Shown: positions 60,002-64,000 of the stretch, in pieces | Position numbering within the stretch: position 1 is the first letter of the stretch | How the letters are laid out: every line of letters starts with the position of its first letter | Assembly: GCF_964340395.1 (NCBI RefSeq) | Contig: NC_135554.1 | Location: 15,645,592 to 15,709,591 of the forward strand | Reading direction: 5' to 3' | Source: Glandiceps talaboti | Taxonomy: Eukaryota > Hemichordata > Enteropneusta > Spengelidae | Length of the DNA: 64,000 nucleotides | Translations under genes and position numbers: made by a program | Notes under the pieces: generated by a model | Databases searched by the model: none | Told to the model about the DNA's origin: nothing | What the model saw: the letters and a program-made list of their open reading frames with translations, nothing else

Positions 60002-62211
60002 AGTGTCTATTCCCAATAGAAGTGTGTGTTTTGTATAGTATGTGATGAAATGAAGCCATGGTACAGAAGTGTTTCAGTGTATGATGATGGACATGAACAA
60101 GCCATTTAACATTTCTGTGTCGTCGTGGTCATAGTTCTTGTACCTCTTTAAGCTTTGCACTCAGTTCTAGATTAGATAATTGTAGCCTTAGACCCTAACA
60201 TTTAGTGATCGTTTGCCAATCAACCACTTCACCAATATTGACACCGATCGCTCCCGTCCTCGTTGACACAGTCGTCAGGCTTTCAACCCCTGACCGACTT
60301 TGGTCGAGTTACATTTGAAATCATCATTTGAAGCGGGGAAGACATGAGACGAAAAAAAACACTGATTTCAATTGGTTCTCAAGAGAGCGCAATAGCTACA
60401 GTGGAACATGACTCTAGTTTGCGTGACAAATTTACCTTGGTATCACGTGACTTAAACGATACTTTAAACCACCCTAGCAACGTTAGCATCTTTGTGCATT
60501 ATTGCATTCGACTTTACTCACTTTGTATATCTCACAACCTTTGTCCCTCGTGTATCAGGGGCAGTATGTTGTACACATTACGTCAATGATGTATTATATT
60601 AGACAGAGGGACAAAGTCTATAAACTTTATTATTTTTGCATATTGAAATTTATCATCAAAACCCACTAAACTATATTGACCCATGTCTATAACATAACTA
60701 GTATTATGGATATAGACGGCATTCACATATGGTACCATTGAAAGTGACGTCATAAAATGACATACCAAATCATTCGCCATACCATGACCACGCCCATTGG
60801 CGAATAATTGACCACCTGTATTATATACTGTGCGTTGACTCAGAGTAGCTTTTTAACACGATGTGGTATTCTGTATATTTATTTTGTGCACCGACATTAA
60901 ACAATTTGGGCCTTACTTTAATACAATATTGGACGCGAATGTTGCCATGGTATATTCTCATGGGTAGTCTGATGAGTCTTAGAAATTGCTCCGTGAGTCT
61001 GAAGAAGACATGCTTCGAATAGGCCAATTTTAAATCCATTATATCTAAGATTTCAAAGTTACAAAGTTGGGATTCAGAATCTACACAAGAATGATTTAAT
61101 TTTCATTTTATATACATGTAGCTCTAGAGCAAAGTCTGTAACATACGCCGCGTGAGGGGCCCTCTATCTTCTATTGGCCTACCGCTCTCACAAGACCGAT
61201 GAAGACGGAACGACAGTCTATGCTAGTGAAATAAAGGTCAAATTATTTCATACTCTGTGTGTGCTTTTATTTTTGTACCTTCGTTCATGGTCGAAGTCTT
61301 TCTAGTAATAGTAATGAGCCAATCGCAGATTTGAGTGTTGTTTCGGCCGGAAAACTTGTCACCAAACACTTGTCACTACTCGCCTAGCGACTCGTAGTGA
61401 CGAGGCCCCTTTAGGGCACGAATAATTTCCTTAGCTTTACGAAGACAAATATTGGGGAATAGTGACTAATTGTCCTATAATGTTTACAGTAGATCTTTGT
61501 TCGTCAAATTAAGTTGACTTCATAAAAAGAGGTGATATGATAAAGAAAGCATTTCATCCGAAAAATTAGTCAATATATTTTATTTGATATTTCAATATTT
61601 GCATTAAATCATCATAATTTCTGTTGTCTTGAGTGTATCTGGACCGCAAATAACGTTGGTGGCGCACCACTACACATATCATGGTAAATAGCGGATTCTT
61701 ACGGTGTGGACTACCGCCTATGACTGTAATACTTCAGATATTCACATCACATGACAAATATTATTGTCGTGCGAGTTGTAGTGATTAATATTCTATCGAC
61801 GTCAATGTCTAACTTGAAGAACACTTGAAAAAAATATTGCAACTTTTGTACTGATTGTCATCAACATTGAGAGTTCTCGTCAAAAATACACGACACGTCA
61901 TGATAAATTAACATAAAACTAATACATTGTCATTTTAATGATTCTCACAAACCAACGCACATTTATTCCGTTTATCACAACGAAAAATAATCATGGTGTG
62001 CATCGAACAGTGCCGTACAGGGGTCTGTAGTTTTACCGCAATGTTTTTCAATTAATTACCATTGTTGTCATGGTTTCATAGCCTCGATTATAAACTAATA
62101 CTTTTGATGTCATTGGAACTACCGATGTTGTTGCTGTCGTCATCATCAATTCACTCAAACAGTGCCCTCTAGTGGCAATATATAGGCCAGAGTGTGGACA
62201 TTCAACTAGTT
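60002..62211. other. Intergenic stretch, nothing recognised
   Basis: No exon or clear mobile element is seen. A segment near 61425-61475 resembles 47800-47850. AATAAA at about 61229 could end a plus-strand transcript. Confidence 0.5.
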
Positions 62212-62781
62212 TTACGCACATTTTGATGTTACGAGTCTGATCACACCCATTTTGTGCAAAGATTGCAAAGATGCAAATTCTTCATCCCAACCGTGCACAC
62301 TCTTTTCATACTTGTTGACTTTGTGTGACCATGCGCCGTAATAGTGATGAGGGACCATTTTCCCCCTCGAGTCAGTTGGAAAGGGATAGAATCCATAGAC
62401 TGTGACGTCATCACAGAGGAGGAGAGCTGTTAGTACAGTCCGTATGCCCACAGTTGGTAGCCCTTCAAGTTTTAGAAATCTGTTAAAGAACAATAGCAGG
62501 CATCATAAGATTTCATATACATGAACACATGTCAGTGAATCACATATAAATTTCTTTCTGCTTAAAGCTAAATCTTTGGCGTAGTTTTCCGACATCTTTG
62601 AAGAAACTTTTGTCCAGATTTGCCGAATTACGCATTCAAATGAAACAGTGTCAGTATTAGAATGTGGAACAACACTCCTCCCACTGTAACTGCAGTAACT
62701 GAAGCGCAACACAACGACATGGTAAGAGCGCAAAATACAATTATTGCAGCCACCCTCGCTTGTACGTCTCTCTCGCTCCGA

Positions 62782-62866
<85 letters not shown>

Positions 62867-62897
62867 CCTGCCCCCCTCCCTCCCTCCCTCCCTCCCT

Positions 62898-62994
<97 letters not shown>

Positions 62995-63806
62995 CCTCTC
63001 TCTCTCACCTAAAAAAGTTTAATTTCATCACAGCCTCCAAATTGAAAAACACTATTGCCTACCTTTTTGTCAAATTTGACAAATTTCCATACCCAGTGTA
63101 ACCCATTCTGAAGGGAAGACGAAACTTAGTCTGTAAATTATGTACTACATATTGTAGCATAGGACGAGTGCATCTGACGTCACTCATAGATTCAGGATAC
63201 CACACAATGGTATCGTTTAGGTGTCGCATTCGGTGGAGAGCGTCTTTCTTTGTAACTTCACCGGGAAAGAAATTTTTATTCCCTTTCGTCATCGAGTCAT
63301 ACATACGTACACATATCAGTTTATTAATAACGGTGATATTCGTCCTCAATCCAACGTCTCTAATATGAGATTCGATGTCCGCGACATTGAAACGAAAAAC
63401 AAAGTCATGATTATTGATGTGTTCACCACATTTACTGTTTCGTAATATTCCACCGTTGCCAACTACAGCACACGATTTTTGGAGAGGTAGACTGTATGTT
63501 TCACTTCTTGGAACACTGTTCATGGAAATATTCCTAGATAGAGGAAATTCTTGGTAGAATTCATACACACCACTGCCAATCTGCCTTTCATATACCCGGA
63601 TTAAGTTTTCCGATTCAGCAAGACTTGATAAAGATTTCCTGTAATAATAAAATATTGTTGATTGCTATCTTTTCTATTGACAAGCAAATTTACATAAAAT
63701 ATTCTCTGTACTATCCTTATATTTACCTTTGGTAATAGTATTCTGAATAACGCCCTTTGTCTACATTGAATTGACATGTGACATGATTCATTACTGTACA
63801 GTTGCA
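62212..63806 (-). CDS. ST8Sia-like alpha-2,8-sialyltransferase, 5' partial
   Basis: Three minus-strand exons, 63727-63806, 63063-63638 and 62212-62479 (stop TAA), join in phase and give the C-terminal 307 residues. The large sialyl motif reads CAVVGNGGILRNSKCGEHIN followed by NHDFVFRFN. The small motif covers GLPTVGIRTVLTALLLC..VTVYGFYPF. The very small motif region has HHYY. The protein ends RLVTSKCA, like the Cys-ending tails of ST8Sia enzymes. It is a Golgi glycosyltransferase family (CAZy GT29) that adds sialic acid. The upstream exon adds a Cys- and Asn-rich stem. The membrane anchor and start lie beyond 63806, probably beyond the window. The large (CT)n repeat is in its last intron. Confidence 0.88.
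62784..63006. repeat. (CT)n / (CCCT)n microsatellite
   Basis: About 220 bp of pyrimidine repeats within the last intron of the sialyltransferase gene; read on the minus strand it is (AG)n. Confidence 0.98.
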
Positions 63807-64000
63807 CTATTTCACAGAAAAGATAAACTAATGAACATATACAGATGTATTGGTGTGACTAACATGGACAGAATCAACAGTTAGTTGTTACCTGTAGACA
63901 GTTATCGGGAATGAAATATACACTGAGCTTGAGTCAAATTTAGGATCCTGACTACAACCTTCATAACCAATCAAGTTATGTCAAATTAGATAATCTCAAG

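Noticed and set aside
62628-63101. Ser/Leu and Arg/Glu repeat frames
   Set aside because: They are translations of the (CT)n microsatellite within the sialyltransferase intron.

Overview
This is a window of animal nuclear DNA, rich in introns and low in GC. It is crowded with microsatellites, minisatellites, fold-back (MITE-like) elements and one LTR retrotransposon. Coding exons are short, phase-consistent and flanked by GT/AG sites. The gene content (EGF/fucolectin/C-type-lectin mosaic proteins, an ST8Sia-type sialyltransferase, a CYP1-like P450, a SINE tail ending in (ATT)n) best fits an invertebrate deuterostome such as a hemichordate or cephalochordate. That placement is inference; no species-specific marker was recognised.

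Layout. 1-3.4 kb: no gene seen, simple repeats. 3.4-14.5 kb (+): the 3' eleven exons of a secreted mosaic protein (EGF x3, F5/8C-fucolectin domain, EGF-like, second fucolectin domain, C-type-lectin domain). A young LTR element with apparently identical 609-bp LTRs lies in one of its introns. 16.9-19.6 kb (-): UQCRH, the complex III hinge protein. 20.4-27.4 kb (+): CLCC1, an ER/nuclear-membrane protein, head-to-head with UQCRH across a compact promoter. 31.5-39.0 kb (-): UROD (heme synthesis), complete in nine exons, with a possible small three-exon gene nested antisense in its first intron. 41.4-46.3 kb (-): a five-exon gene of unknown identity with a bHLH-like C-terminal segment. 46.6-47.8 kb: a minisatellite with a 63-bp unit. 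50.6-52.1 kb (-): an intronless CYP1-like cytochrome P450. 52.9-57.2 kb (+): a probable single-pass membrane C-type lectin with an S/T-rich stalk. 59.7-60.0 kb (+): a small single-Ig-domain protein. 62.2-63.8 kb (-): the 3' exons of an ST8Sia-like sialyltransferase whose 5' end is off the window.

Themes. There are two unrelated lectin genes and one sialyltransferase, i.e. glycan readers and a writer. Housekeeping mitochondrial and heme genes (UQCRH, UROD) lie between them, but nothing shows that these genes form one system. The most unusual items concern gene structure: a transposon whose terminal inverted repeat appears to supply the splice acceptor of CLCC1 exon 2; a splice donor of UROD exon 2 that is repeated four times in tandem; and a phase-matched small gene inside UROD intron 1. 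All gene models were assembled by eye from splice consensus, reading phase and recalled family features; no search was run.
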